A stretch of 62,228 nucleotides of DNA, taken from the NCBI GenBank assembly GCA_035296325.1, contig DATHBD010000013.1:1-62228 (forward strand), written 5' to 3'. Shown piece by piece: positions 1-9,002 of this stretch. Origin of the DNA: DATHBD01 sp035296325 (lineage in GTDB: Bacteria; Actinomycetota; Actinomycetes; Mycobacteriales; Micromonosporaceae). The notes beneath the pieces are model-generated. The model was not told where the DNA came from, made no database searches, and was given only the letters and a program-made list of their open reading frames with translations. A program made the translations under genes and the position numbers. Position 1 is the stretch's first letter. The number at the start of each line of letters is the position of its first letter.

Positions 1-5
1 GTCCA

Positions 6-62
6 CGAGGTCTCCGGTATTCAGGTTCTTCTTCGTCGATGAACCATCTACCGGAGACCTCG
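6..62. repeat. Perfect 14-bp inverted repeat with nested stem at the left edge
   Basis: Arms CGAGGTCTCCGGTA (6-19) and its exact complement (49-62) enclose 29 nt, inside which GGTTC (24-28) can pair with GAACC (41-45). It lies beyond the 3' end of the leftward LysR gene, so it could be that gene's terminator. It could also be the end of a mobile element lying left of the window. No T-run follows on either strand. Confidence 0.55.
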
Positions 63-136
63 CCGCGTATCGATCACCGACACGCCGACACCATCATCAG
101 CCCAGGTCAAACCCACGACCTACTTTGAGACAGGCC

Positions 137-1072
137 CTAGCCGGTGCCGCAACGAATCGCCGGGCGATCCGCTGGCGAGCGAAGGTACCTGTCGGTCGCG
201 GCGCGGATGGCGGATACCGAGGCGGCTATCACCGGATCGGCGGCCGCGCCCCGCCGGTACGCGATGCGGGTCCGCCTGCGGGTCTCCAGCTCGACGAGTC
301 CGACGGCTGCCGGTCGATCGACGACGGCCAGTTGGGGCACCAGCGCGACGCCCTGACCTGCTCCGACCAGCGCCAGCACGGTCGCGAAGTCGTCGGCGTG
401 GTGGCGGATCCGGGGGGTGAACCCGGCCGCCCGGCAGACCTGGAGCGCGACGGCGTGGCACAGGGTGCCAGGGCTGCCGACGATCCAGGAGGCGTCCCGG
501 GCGCTGCCGGCACCATCCGCCCAGGCCACTGCACCGTCGGCGGCTGGCACGGCGAGGAACACCGTCTCCGCCAGCAGCGGTACCCCGTCCAGGGCCGGGT
601 CGACCTGTTCGGGCACCACGTCGTAGTCGTGCATCAGTCCAATGTCCAGGCGCCGATCACGCAGCGCGTCGGGTACCGCGATCGGGTCCAGCTCGGTGAC
701 CATCAGATCCAGGCCCGGGTGTTCGCGACCGAGCGCGACGAGCGCCGCGGGGAGCAGCGTGCGGACCGCGGTGGGGAACGCGCCGATGCGCAGCGGACCG
801 CACAGCGCGCCATCCGTCGCCGCCACGGCGGCGGTCGCGGCCTCGAGCGCGGCCAGGACGGTCTCGGCGTGCTGCACCAGGACCGCGCCGGCCGGGGTGA
901 GCGTGACCCGACGGCCGGTGCGCTCCAGCAGCGACACTCCGGCCTCGCGTTCCAGGGTGGCCAGTTGCTGGGAGACCGCCGACGGTGTGTACGTGTGTGC
1001 TTGGGCGACGGCGGCGATCGTCCCGAGGCGCGCCAGGTCGCGCAGCAGGCGCAGTCGTCGCACGTCGAGCAT
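137..1072 (-). CDS. LysR-family transcriptional regulator
   Basis: A 311-residue protein of normal LysR length. Residues 1-60 form the winged helix-turn-helix, with the typical pattern LARLGTIAAVAQAHTYTPSAVSQQLATLE. The rest is the periplasmic-binding-like effector domain (from about residue 90; LRIGAFPTAVRTLLPAALV). It would bind DNA as a dimer or tetramer and respond to a small molecule. The gene is divergent from the DapA-like gene at 1143 across about 70 bp that hold an imperfect dyad, which is the usual arrangement for a LysR activator and its target. The start ATG at 1072 directly precedes the conserved DVRRLRLLRDLARLG opening. The effector is unknown; by position it may be the substrate of the DapA-like enzyme. 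Confidence 0.93.
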   Translation of the reverse strand: MLDVRRLRLLRDLARLGTIAAVAQAHTYTPSAVSQQLATLEREAGVSLLERTGRRVTLTPAGAVLVQHAETVLAALEAATAAVAATDGALCGPLRIGAFPTAVRTLLPAALVALGREHPGLDLMVTELDPIAVPDALRDRRLDIGLMHDYDVVPEQVDPALDGVPLLAETVFLAVPAADGAVAWADGAGSARDASWIVGSPGTLCHAVALQVCRAAGFTPRIRHHADDFATVLALVGAGQGVALVPQLAVVDRPAAVGLVELETRRRTRIAYRRGAAADPVIAASVSAIRAATDRYLRSPADRPAIRCGTG

Positions 1073-1091
1073 TAGCTCAGCTTACGGCTCT

Positions 1092-1123
1092 GCATAGGAA
1101 GCGGAACTGGACCTTTCCCATGC
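1092..1123. promoter_or_regulatory. Imperfect dyad, candidate LysR operator
   Basis: GCATAGGAA (1092-1100) and TTCCCATGC (1115-1123) pair at 8 of 9 positions across a 14-nt spacer. The dyad sits in the 70-bp gap between the divergent lysR and DapA-like genes. Size and place fit a LysR-type site. Binding is an inference. Confidence 0.4.
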
Positions 1124-1142
1124 TCGGTCGCACGCTGGGTGG

Positions 1143-2048
1143 ATGAACCTCACCGGCCTGTACGTTCCGCTGATCACCCCGTTCGACGCCGCCGGCGCGG
1201 TCGCTCTGGACGCGCTCGAGGAACTCGCCCACCAGGTGCTCGGGGCCGGCGCAACCGGCGTGGTCGCGCTCGGCACGACCGGCGAGGCGGGCGCCCTCGA
1301 CGACGCGGAACGACGTGTCGTGATCGACGTGGCCAGCCGGGTCTGCCGGGAACGCTCCGCGCACCTGCTCGTCGGCGCCGCCACGCCGCAGGCGCTGCAC
1401 GCACTGCGCGACCGGCCCGAGGTGGTGGCGGCGCTCAGTGTGGTGCCGCCGTTCACCCGCCCCGGCGAAGCCGGTGTGGTCGCCCACTTCACCGCCCTCG
1501 CCGCCGCCAGTCCGGTCCCGCTCGTCGTCTACCACGTTCCGTACCGCACCGGGCAGCACCTGTCGGCAGGCGCCATCCGCCGGCTGGCGGGCGTGCCGGG
1601 CGTGGTCGGTGTCAAGTACGCCGTCGGTGGGATCGACGAGGACACCATCGCGCTGCTGGCCGACGTACCGGCGGACTTCGCCGTGCTCGGCGGCGACGAC
1701 CCGTTTCTCGCACCGCTCCTCGCGCTCGGCGCACACGGCGCGATCACCGCCTCCGCCCACGTCGCGACCGACCAGTTCGTGACCATGGTGCAGGCGTGGC
1801 GGGCCGGAGACCTGGCCTCGGCGCGCACCCTCGGGCACCGCCTCGCAACCCTGTCCAGCTCCCTGTTCGCCGAACCCAACCCGACCGTCATCAAAGCTGT
1901 GCTGCACGCTCACGGCCGCATCCCGACCCCGGCCGTCCGACTGCCGCTGCTACCGGCCGGCCCGCCGGCCACCCAGGCGGCGCTGCGCTTCGCCGCTGCC
2001 GTGACGAGCGGTGCTGCGTCGACATGCACCCGGCCGTCGGCGCACTGA
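1143..2048 (+). CDS. Dihydrodipicolinate synthase/N-acetylneuraminate lyase family protein
   Basis: A 301-residue class I aldolase-type TIM barrel. The N-terminal GTTGEAGALD segment (about residues 44-53) matches the pyruvate-carboxylate binding loop (GTTGE). The Schiff-base lysine is in GVKYAVGG (about residue 158) and the catalytic tyrosine in VVYHVPYRTG (about residue 129). Enzymes of this family add or remove pyruvate on an aldehyde (DapA, NanA, KDG aldolase and others). The substrate cannot be read from the sequence. No other lysine genes are nearby, and a private LysR regulator makes a catabolic aldolase at least as likely as true DapA. ATG 1143 follows the divergent promoter region. 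Confidence 0.9.
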   Translation: MNLTGLYVPLITPFDAAGAVALDALEELAHQVLGAGATGVVALGTTGEAGALDDAERRVVIDVASRVCRERSAHLLVGAATPQALHALRDRPEVVAALSVVPPFTRPGEAGVVAHFTALAAASPVPLVVYHVPYRTGQHLSAGAIRRLAGVPGVVGVKYAVGGIDEDTIALLADVPADFAVLGGDDPFLAPLLALGAHGAITASAHVATDQFVTMVQAWRAGDLASARTLGHRLATLSSSLFAEPNPTVIKAVLHAHGRIPTPAVRLPLLPAGPPATQAALRFAAAVTSGAASTCTRPSAH

Positions 2049-2071
2049 TCACGAGCGGGCGGCGGGCCTGG

Positions 2072-4969
2072 TCAGCCCGTCGCGCCGGAGCCGTCGATCG
2101 ATGTCACCCAGGCCGCGATCTCGGACCGCCGGCTGGCGCCGAGTTTGGCCCGGATGTGTTCCAGGTGCGCCCCGGCCGTTCGCGCGGTGATGTGCAGCTC
2201 CTCGGCGATCTCCCGGTTGGTGCGGCCGCGCGCCACGAGGCGGGCGACTTCGAATTCACGCAGGGTCAGCGGCGACCACGCCTGCGCGGCGTCGTGCTTG
2301 TCCAGACGGGCGGCGATGGCGTCGGAGGCTTCGAGCAGGGGCGTGGCGGCCACCGCGGCCGCTGCCGCGCGGACCTCCTCGACCAGCGTCGACGCTTCGG
2401 TACGGCGGTTCGAGGCCACGGCGCACCGGGCCAGATCGAGGGCGCACCACTGGGCCTCCCACCATCGGCGCCTGGCCGACCATGCGGCATATGCGGCGCG
2501 TAGCAGGTCGCGCGCCTGGCCGGTGCGGCCGGCGGCCAACCGGATCAGGCCGGCGGCGTGGTCGACGGCGGGCAACGTACCCGGGATCCCACGGGCGCGC
2601 AGGTCCGCGCCGACCTTGTCGGCCCACTCCTGCGCACCGGCGAGGTCCTGCTGGGCGAGACGCGCTCTGGTGCCGGTGACCAGGAACGGGAAGAGGTTCG
2701 CCGCGTCGGCGACCGCGTGCGAGGCCGCGTACCCGGCGGCGGTGAGGGTGACGGCCTCGCCGTGATCGTGTCGGAGCAGCGCACACTCGGCCAGACCCCA
2801 CAGCGCGGGCGCGAAGCGCTGGAGCTCGCCCATGGCGTCACCGGCGCGCCGAGCCTCGGCCAGCGTACGCCCGGCGGCGTCGAAATTTCCCCGGCCTAGG
2901 GCAACGAAGCCCGCCACGTGCAGCGCGGTGATCCGCGTGGTGATGCCGCCGTCGTCCTCGATGAGTGCCTGCTGCACGGCCCGGTCGGCCTCGTCCCATC
3001 GACCCTGGCACCACCAGACGTGCGCCTGGTGGATTGCCATGTAGTGGCGGTGGTTCCACTGCTCGGTACGGTCGGCGTACTCGATCCCCTCGCACAGCCA
3101 GCGTTCGGCGCGGTCGTACTCCACCAGCGTGGAAGCGGAGGACCCGATCATGCGGTAACCGCGGGCGGCCTCCGCCTCCAGGCCCAGCTCCCGGGCCCGG
3201 CGGGTGGCCTGCTCGAGCCGACGCCACCCCTCGTTCATGCGCCCCGCGAACATCAGCACCGACCCGAGCGTGGCGGCTGTGTTCAGGCGGGTCGGCTCGT
3301 CCTCCGCGCCCGACGCGGCCAGTGCCTGCTCCCCCGCGCCAATGGCGTCGTCGAGGCGGTCGTCGACCAGGTACGCCGCGGCTCTGGCCGCCAGGAGGGC
3401 AGCTCTGACCCGCTGTCGCCCGGTCCCGTCGGCCGCTCGCTCGATCTCGGCGAGTCCCTGCTCGAGCAGCGTGATGCGGGTCGGGAGCGGGTCGCCGAGC
3501 AGGTGGCGGGCGGCCACCAGCCCGGGCAGCAGTGCGGCGGCCGCCACCAGGTCGCCGCACTCGAGCAGGAGGTCCCGGGCCAGTGCGTAGTCCTGCGCCG
3601 CCTGCGCGTTGTGATCGGTCGCGCACGCCTCTACCGCGCGGCGGGCGAGCAGGTCCGCACGCCGTCGGTCGTCCCCGGTGCGCAGGCACCGCACCGCGCG
3701 GTGCAGCAGGTCGAGTGCCTCCTGGTGCGACGACAGTGCCGCGGCCCGCTCCGCCGCGGCCGCGGCGGCGTCCGAGGCGTCGTCGAGCTGCCCGGCCGCC
3801 TCGTGGTGCGCCGACCGGTAGGCGTCGCCGCCCAGGTCCGGGCGATGGCGGGCCACCTCGGCGACCCGCGCGTGCAACGCACGACGCCTGGCCAGCGGAG
3901 CGTTGCCGCCGATGGCGTCACGGATGAGGGCATGCCGGAAGCCGAACCACCCCGGCGCCTCCTCGTGGACGAAGTGCCGCTCGACCAGCTCATCGAGGCT
4001 GGCCGCGACCTCCTGCGGCAGGCAGCCCTGCACCGCGGTCAACAGGTCGAGATCGAAGGTGCGGCGGATGACGGCGGCGGCCAGTGCGGTGTCCTGCGCT
4101 GCCGGCGTCAACACGGCGAACCGGTGGTGGATCGCCTCGGCCAGCGTCTCCGGGACATACGACGGGTCGGCGGACAGCCGGCCCTGCGCCGCGGCGTTCA
4201 CCAGCTCCTCGACGTGCAGCGGCACACCACCGGACCGCTGATGGACCAGCTCGACGAGGCGACGCGACACGACTCGGCCCGGCAGCAGCTCGCGCACCAT
4301 GTGCCGCATCTGGTCGATGTCCAGCCGGGCAAGCCTGGCCTCCTCGGCCATGCGCTGCAGGAGCATCCTGGACCGCCACGACCGTGCCGGAGCGTTCTGG
4401 TGCAGCTCGTCCGTGCGCAGCGTCGCGACCACCAGCAGCGGCAATGCCGGCAGACGGCGGGCCACATGCGCAATGACCTCCAGGCTCAGCTCGTCGCACC
4501 AGTGCAGGTCCTCCAGCGCCAGCAGTGCCGGACCGTCGTCGGTCAGGGCGGCCAGTCGATCCGCCGCGTCGAGTACGAGGAGCCGGCGCCGCCGGTGCGC
4601 ATCGCCCCCGTCCGTCTGGGCGTCGGCGACCTCGGCGAGGTCCGCCACGAGGGCTTGCCCGCGGGCGGCAACGTCGGCCCGGTGGGACCGGGACATCGTG
4701 TGGCCCAGGTCGAGCAGCAGGCCGGCAGACAGCTGCACGTCCTGCGGAAAGGCACCCGCGGCCCACAGCCGGAAGCCCTCGGCCGAGGCAAGCTTCTGCA
4801 CCGCCTGCAGCAGCCGGGTCTTGCCGATGCCGGCCTCCCCCGTCAAGAGCAGAAGGTGACCGGTGCCGGCGCGTACCCCGGCGACCCGACGCGCCGCGAG
4901 CGCGAGCAGGTCGTCCCTGCCGTGCAGCGCGGCGGTTCCGATGTCCCTCGCCACTACCGACCTGCCCAC
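2072..4969 (-). CDS. Large LuxR-family regulator with N-terminal ATPase (LAL type)
   Basis: A 965-residue protein. Walker A GEAGIGKT (44-51) and a Walker B-like LLALEDLHWCDE (about 148-160) mark an AAA/STAND ATPase. The middle is a long alanine- and leucine-rich alpha-helical region that looks like TPR-type repeats. The C terminus (about 895-955) is a LuxR/GerE helix-turn-helix with LTLREFEVARLVARGRTNRE. Such proteins are ATP-dependent transcription activators, often tied to secondary metabolism or sugar use in actinomycetes. The gene is convergent with the DapA-like gene (24-nt gap) and divergent from the methyltransferase at 5138, which is the most likely target. No operator is obvious in 4970-5137. 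Confidence 0.93.
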   Translation of the reverse strand: MGRSVVARDIGTAALHGRDDLLALAARRVAGVRAGTGHLLLLTGEAGIGKTRLLQAVQKLASAEGFRLWAAGAFPQDVQLSAGLLLDLGHTMSRSHRADVAARGQALVADLAEVADAQTDGGDAHRRRRLLVLDAADRLAALTDDGPALLALEDLHWCDELSLEVIAHVARRLPALPLLVVATLRTDELHQNAPARSWRSRMLLQRMAEEARLARLDIDQMRHMVRELLPGRVVSRRLVELVHQRSGGVPLHVEELVNAAAQGRLSADPSYVPETLAEAIHHRFAVLTPAAQDTALAAAVIRRTFDLDLLTAVQGCLPQEVAASLDELVERHFVHEEAPGWFGFRHALIRDAIGGNAPLARRRALHARVAEVARHRPDLGGDAYRSAHHEAAGQLDDASDAAAAAAERAAALSSHQEALDLLHRAVRCLRTGDDRRRADLLARRAVEACATDHNAQAAQDYALARDLLLECGDLVAAAALLPGLVAARHLLGDPLPTRITLLEQGLAEIERAADGTGRQRVRAALLAARAAAYLVDDRLDDAIGAGEQALAASGAEDEPTRLNTAATLGSVLMFAGRMNEGWRRLEQATRRARELGLEAEAARGYRMIGSSASTLVEYDRAERWLCEGIEYADRTEQWNHRHYMAIHQAHVWWCQGRWDEADRAVQQALIEDDGGITTRITALHVAGFVALGRGNFDAAGRTLAEARRAGDAMGELQRFAPALWGLAECALLRHDHGEAVTLTAAGYAASHAVADAANLFPFLVTGTRARLAQQDLAGAQEWADKVGADLRARGIPGTLPAVDHAAGLIRLAAGRTGQARDLLRAAYAAWSARRRWWEAQWCALDLARCAVASNRRTEASTLVEEVRAAAAAVAATPLLEASDAIAARLDKHDAAQAWSPLTLREFEVARLVARGRTNREIAEELHITARTAGAHLEHIRAKLGASRRSEIAAWVTSIDGSGATG

Positions 4970-5137
4970 CCCACGTCCGAGCTCCGATCACCACCGCCTC
5001 GTCGGGCATTCGACCGATGACCGATGCGGCGCGCCCCTGGAGGCTAAGCCCTGTTGCAGCGGGACCACCGACCGGGAGACCTCGGTTCGGCCCCTGGCAC
5101 ACCATCCCAAGTCCCACGAAACCGAAGGAACCCCAAA

Positions 5138-5974
5138 GTGACTACGTCAACGCAGAACCTGCAAACCGACCGCGCGCTCAAGGCCAAACACCGGGCGATC
5201 TGGGCCTCCGGCAGCTACCAGACGATCGTCAACGAGATCGTCGCGCCGCTCGGGCCGATCCTGGTCGCTGCGGCCGGCGTGAAGCCATCCGACCGCGTGC
5301 TCGACGTGGCGGCCGGAACCGGCAGCGCCAGCATTCCCGCCGCGGAGATCGGCGCCCGGGTGGTCGCGTCCGACCTGACCCCTGAACTGCTCGAGATCGG
5401 CCGCCGGGACGCCGAAGCACGCGGGATCAGCCTGGACTGGCAGACCGCGGACGCCGAGGCGCTGCCGTTCCGCGACAACGAATTCGACGTTGTGCTCTCC
5501 TGCATCGGGGTCATGTTCGCCCCGCACCACCGGGCAAGCGCCGAGGAGCTGATCCGGACCTGCCGGCCGGGCGGCACCATCGGGCTGCTCAGCTGGACGC
5601 CGGAGGGCTTCATCGGGCAGATGTTCGCCACGATGAAGCCGTACGCGCCGCCGCCTCCGCCGGGCGCGCAGCCGCCGCCGTTGTGGGGCAACGAGCAACA
5701 CGTCCGGGAGCTGCTCGGTGACCGGGTGACCAATGTGGAGGTCCAGCGACAGACGCTCCGGGTGACCCGCTTCGACGTACCGGAGGACCTGCGGGAGCAT
5801 TTCAAGCGGAACTACGGTCCGACCATCGCCACGTACCGCAACATCGCCGACGACCCGGAGCGGGTTGCGTCACTGGACCGGGCCCTCGCCGACCTCGTCC
5901 GAGACTACGACCGTGGCGTCGACAAGACCGTGCTGGAGTGGGAGTACCTGCTGGTCACGGCCCGCAAGCGGTGA
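5138..5974 (+). CDS. Class I SAM-dependent methyltransferase (UbiE-like)
   Basis: A 278-residue protein starting at GTG 5138, chosen because GAAGGAA (5124-5130) lies at good distance; an in-frame upstream extension has no such site. The SAM-binding motif I is VLDVAAGTGSASIPAAE (about residues 52-68). An acidic post-I residue follows in VVASDLTPELL, and motif III-like RPGGTIGLLSW appears around residue 150. This matches small-molecule methyltransferases of the UbiE/COQ5 class. The acceptor is unknown. A proline-rich PPPPPGAQPPP loop around residue 173 is unusual. It may be controlled by the divergent LuxR ATPase. Confidence 0.88.
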   Translation: MTTSTQNLQTDRALKAKHRAIWASGSYQTIVNEIVAPLGPILVAAAGVKPSDRVLDVAAGTGSASIPAAEIGARVVASDLTPELLEIGRRDAEARGISLDWQTADAEALPFRDNEFDVVLSCIGVMFAPHHRASAEELIRTCRPGGTIGLLSWTPEGFIGQMFATMKPYAPPPPPGAQPPPLWGNEQHVRELLGDRVTNVEVQRQTLRVTRFDVPEDLREHFKRNYGPTIATYRNIADDPERVASLDRALADLVRDYDRGVDKTVLEWEYLLVTARKR

Positions 5975-6490
5975 CCGGCAGCGGCAGCGGGCGACCGGCA
6001 TGACCGTCCGCACCCGCCGACCCGATGAGGCCCGGGCCATGATCCGTGAATACGGTCCGGCCCGGGCCAAAATGGTCGAGCCGCCGGGAAGACCAGCCGA
6101 CGGCGTCCCAACGCTCGGGCCTCGTGCACGACGCACCCCTCCCGCTTCGGCGCACCGCCCTTCCTGCAATCACGCAACGACGGCAATTGTCAGGAGACCT
6201 GCGGCGACGAGAAGGTGGCCCGCCGCGACGGGCACGCCACGCGGCTGTTTCTTCTCGGCGCCGAGGCGCTCGTAGAGGCTGCCGAGGCGGCGGCGCACCC
6301 GATCGCCGCGGGCGACGCCGGCGACGAGCAGCAACCTCCGCCGCCGCTGAGGTTGCTTGTCCCGGATCCATGAGCCGCCCGGCCAGGTGCGAGCCGGGAC
6401 GACGTCAGCTCCTCCATCGCCGGCCGGAGCTGGGCCTCGCGGGCCTCGTCGAGTGATGTCCGGATCTGACGCGAACGGTAAGGTCGAGAC
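5975..6490. other. Non-coding or decayed stretch
   Basis: No convincing gene is seen in these 516 bases. On the minus strand, GTG 6298 to the stop at 6170-6172 reads as a 42-residue peptide with a basic N-terminal half (RRRLGSLYERLGAEKK) and a hydrophobic tail (GHLLVAAGLLTIAVVA). It lacks a clear ribosome binding site. It is either a small membrane peptide or a gene relic. Confidence 0.3.
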
Positions 6491-6499
6491 GTGGTGGGA

Positions 6500-6600
6500 C
6501 GATGGCCGGAGGACGCCACCGGGCGGTTGCAGACCGCCGCGCTGGCGCTGTTCGCCGAACGCGGCTACGCCACCTCGACGACCTCGCCGCCCCCTCGCAG
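6500..6600 (+). pseudogene. Relic of a TetR-family regulator N terminus
   Basis: The frame reads RLQTAALALFAERGYATST, the hallmark first helix and turn of a TetR DNA-binding domain. The next expected residues (a VDDIA-like stretch) appear only in the +1 frame, as LDDLAAPS. The rest of the domain and the ligand-binding part are absent, and an intact hydrolase follows in the same frame. A frameshift plus 3' deletion is the simplest reading. It may have regulated the hydrolase. Confidence 0.6.
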
Positions 6601-6613
6601 TCGGAGACAGGCC

Positions 6614-7483
6614 GTGATCCCAACGTCATCTCTGGAGCTTGTCGACCCGCGCCGCCAGGCCTGGCGTGGCGAGCAGCCCCGACCGGTCCGGGTACAGCTA
6701 TGGAGCCCGGCAGCGGTCGACGCGCCACCGGTGGTGCTGCTGTCGCATGGCACCGGTGGCGCGGCCCGGGATCTCACCTGGCTGGCCGAACCGCTGGCCG
6801 CCGCGGGTTTCCTGGTGGCCGGCGTCGACCATCACGGGAACAACTCCGCGGACGACTACATCCCGGAGGCATTCGCCTGCATCTGGGACCGCCCCATGGA
6901 TCTGTCCTTCGTGCTCGACCAGCTCGCCCGCATGCACCACGTGGGGCCGGTCGGGGTGGCCGGATTCTCCCTCGGCGGCTACACGGCCGCTGCGCTGTTG
7001 GGAGCCCGCATCGACCCACACGTGCTTGCCGGCCTGCTGCACGGTCACATCCCCTTCCCGCCGACGCCGGAGTACCCCGACCTCGCCGGCGAAATACGCG
7101 CCCGGGTCGACGCCGCCCAGCAGGAACGATGGCTGTCCGCCGCGGCCCGCGACTACGCCGACCCCCGGATCCGCGCGGGATTCCTGATCTGCCCGTCGGT
7201 CGGGCTGGTCCTGGACCCCGCCAGCCTCGCCAGCATCGGGAAGCCGTCCGCTGTCTGGTGGGCGGAGGCCGATGACGTTGCCCCGCCCGCCGAGAACGCT
7301 CAGCGCTACGCGCGGCTCATCCCGACCGCGACCGGCCGCTCCGCCGGTACGGACGTGGGCCACTACGCCTTTCTGAACAGGGACCCGGCCGGTCGGCCGG
7401 CGCGCGACTTCGTGGCGGCCGATGCGGTGGAGTTCTTCCGGACGACTCTGGGTCCGGATCCTGAGCCCACGCGCAATACCTGA
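6614..7483 (+). CDS. Alpha/beta hydrolase (dienelactone hydrolase/PAF acetylhydrolase-like)
   Basis: A 289-residue protein. The nucleophile elbow GFSLGG, an oxyanion-side VVLLSHGTGG, a later acid in WWAEADDVAPP and a C-terminal GHYAFL form the Ser-Asp-His set of serine hydrolases. The HGTGG and HHGNNSADDY pattern resembles the platelet-activating-factor acetylhydrolase/dienelactone hydrolase branch. The start is taken as GTG 6614 (GGAGACA at 6603-6609 upstream). An in-frame read-through from further left would fuse the TetR relic to it and is judged spurious. No signal peptide is seen. Substrate unknown. Confidence 0.85.
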   Translation: MIPTSSLELVDPRRQAWRGEQPRPVRVQLWSPAAVDAPPVVLLSHGTGGAARDLTWLAEPLAAAGFLVAGVDHHGNNSADDYIPEAFACIWDRPMDLSFVLDQLARMHHVGPVGVAGFSLGGYTAAALLGARIDPHVLAGLLHGHIPFPPTPEYPDLAGEIRARVDAAQQERWLSAAARDYADPRIRAGFLICPSVGLVLDPASLASIGKPSAVWWAEADDVAPPAENAQRYARLIPTATGRSAGTDVGHYAFLNRDPAGRPARDFVAADAVEFFRTTLGPDPEPTRNT

Positions 7484-7575
7484 CGCTGCGCCGGTCTGCG
7501 GCTCGCGAGCGGGGTTGGGCCGGCCCGCCCACTGCCGGCACATTGACGTCGCTCATCGGCGATACGGTGCTCGTC

Positions 7576-8091
7576 ATGACGGAATCCCGCCGCCGCCGGC
7601 TTGGCCTGGTGCTTCTGTGGCTCGCGGCTGCTGCGGGCGCAGTACACACCGCGTTCAGCGTCTATTGGGCTTTCGGGGGCATGTGGCTGCTGGAAACCGT
7701 CGGGCAGGGTGCGGTGGACCAGCAACGCGACAACCGGCCGTTGGCGGCCTCGGTACTGCTGCTCGCGGCTGCGGTGAAGGGAGCCGGGGCCGTGGTACCG
7801 GTCTGGGTGGAGTACCGGGGCGGCCCTCGAATCCGGCGTCGCCTCCGTGCCGTCAGCTGGGTCGGCGGCGCGGTCCTGGTCTGCTACGGGAGTGTGATCG
7901 CAGCGGTCTCGGCCGCCGTCCTTGCCGGGGCGGTCTCGCCCGGCGGTGAGATCGACCGAGTCGGACTCATCGGGCATGCACTGCTGTGGAACCCGCTGTT
8001 CGCCTGCTGGGGAGTGCTCCTGCTGGCAGGCCTGTGGTGGACGCGTCGGGAACCGGAAGCTCAGCGCGACCGCTACCCCGCCGGGCGCTGA
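7576..8091 (+). CDS. DUF3995 family membrane protein
   Basis: A 171-residue protein with four predicted membrane helices: LGLVLLWLAAAAGAVHTAF, ASVLLLAAAVKGAGAVV, VGGAVLVCYGSVIAAVSAAV and ALLWNPLFACWGVLLLAGL. The FSVYWAFGGMWLLETVG segment between helices 1 and 2 is characteristic of DUF3995, whose function is unknown. ATG 7576 is the likely start. The 3' end overlaps the convergent CU044_5270-type gene by 19 bases, so the two transcripts are antisense there. Confidence 0.8.
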   Translation: MTESRRRRLGLVLLWLAAAAGAVHTAFSVYWAFGGMWLLETVGQGAVDQQRDNRPLAASVLLLAAAVKGAGAVVPVWVEYRGGPRIRRRLRAVSWVGGAVLVCYGSVIAAVSAAVLAGAVSPGGEIDRVGLIGHALLWNPLFACWGVLLLAGLWWTRREPEAQRDRYPAGR

Positions 8092-9002
8092 CCGAGCTTC
8101 GACACAACGGCTCGCTGCAGCACCGCCGTCGTGCCCAGCACCGTTCCGGCCGGCCCGTCCGCGGTGTCCGCCACGAGATAACTGCGCTCACCAAGGTACT
8201 CATACGCCTGCTCATCGAAGATCCATTCGTCGCGCCGGTTCCCCTCGGTGCGGGCGATCGCTATCCCTCGGCGCCCGGCCGCATCGGTGACCCCGCGGAC
8301 CACCTCGACGCCCGGAATTCTGGCCGCGGTCCGGTAGAGCGCCGCGCGCGTCCGCGCCGGCACCAGCGACTCGCGCAGGATGTCGCCGATCGCGGTGAAC
8401 GCCGCACCGTCGCGGCTGTTGCCGCGGCCACGCTCCTCGCGCTCCCGGTAGAGCTTCGCCAGCAGCGCGTCCGGATCGGTGGGCAGATCGACGAGCTCCG
8501 CGTTCGGCGTCACGTCCGTGAGCGTCTCCCGCTCCGGGATCACACCGATGATCGGCAAGTCGAAGAACGGCTGCTGCAGCAAGCCGTCACCTCGCTCCTG
8601 CCGCGGGATCCAGATCTCCCGCTCGTGCACCGGTTGCAGCCGTGCTGGGCCGTCACCCATCTCGGCGAACGCGACCCTGCTCCTGATGTAGACGTACCCG
8701 CCCTCGCCGGGCGATGGATCCGGCCTGTCGGCAGCCGCAGTGGCGATCCGGTTCAGCAACACCGTCGCGCCGCTGTGCTCCCCCTGCTCGACCGTCACGA
8801 CCAGGGGCGCGCTGTCCGACGCCCACGGCTGGGCAACCAACCCGGCCGCCACAGCGACCGTCAGCGCACCCACCGCCGGTGCGAGCAGCAGCATCCGTCG
8901 TCGCCGGGCCGGCCGCTCGATCTCGTTCATCAGATGGTGCCGCAGTGCCCGCCGGCGCACCGCCGGCATCGCCGGCACCCGGGGGGCGGTGGGCTCGCTC
9001 AT
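8073..9002 (-). CDS. CU044_5270 family protein, probable sigma-factor partner
   Basis: A 309-residue protein with a cytoplasmic N terminus, one membrane helix (MLLLAPAVGALTVAVAAGLVA, about residues 37-57) and a large extracytoplasmic domain. Proteins of this type are regularly encoded just after an ECF sigma factor in actinomycetes. A role as membrane-bound regulator or sensor of that sigma factor is inferred. The ATG (9002-9000) overlaps the sigma stop codon as ATGA, so translation is coupled. No zinc-finger anti-sigma motif (HxxxCxxC) is present. Confidence 0.8.
   Translation of the reverse strand: MSEPTAPRVPAMPAVRRRALRHHLMNEIERPARRRRMLLLAPAVGALTVAVAAGLVAQPWASDSAPLVVTVEQGEHSGATVLLNRIATAAADRPDPSPGEGGYVYIRSRVAFAEMGDGPARLQPVHEREIWIPRQERGDGLLQQPFFDLPIIGVIPERETLTDVTPNAELVDLPTDPDALLAKLYREREERGRGNSRDGAAFTAIGDILRESLVPARTRAALYRTAARIPGVEVVRGVTDAAGRRGIAIARTEGNRRDEWIFDEQAYEYLGERSYLVADTADGPAGTVLGTTAVLQRAVVSKLGQRPAG

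Noticed and set aside
2918..5020. A 700-codon plus-strand frame opposite the LuxR ATPase
   Set aside because: Antisense shadow; the minus strand carries the P-loop and the LuxR helix-turn-helix.
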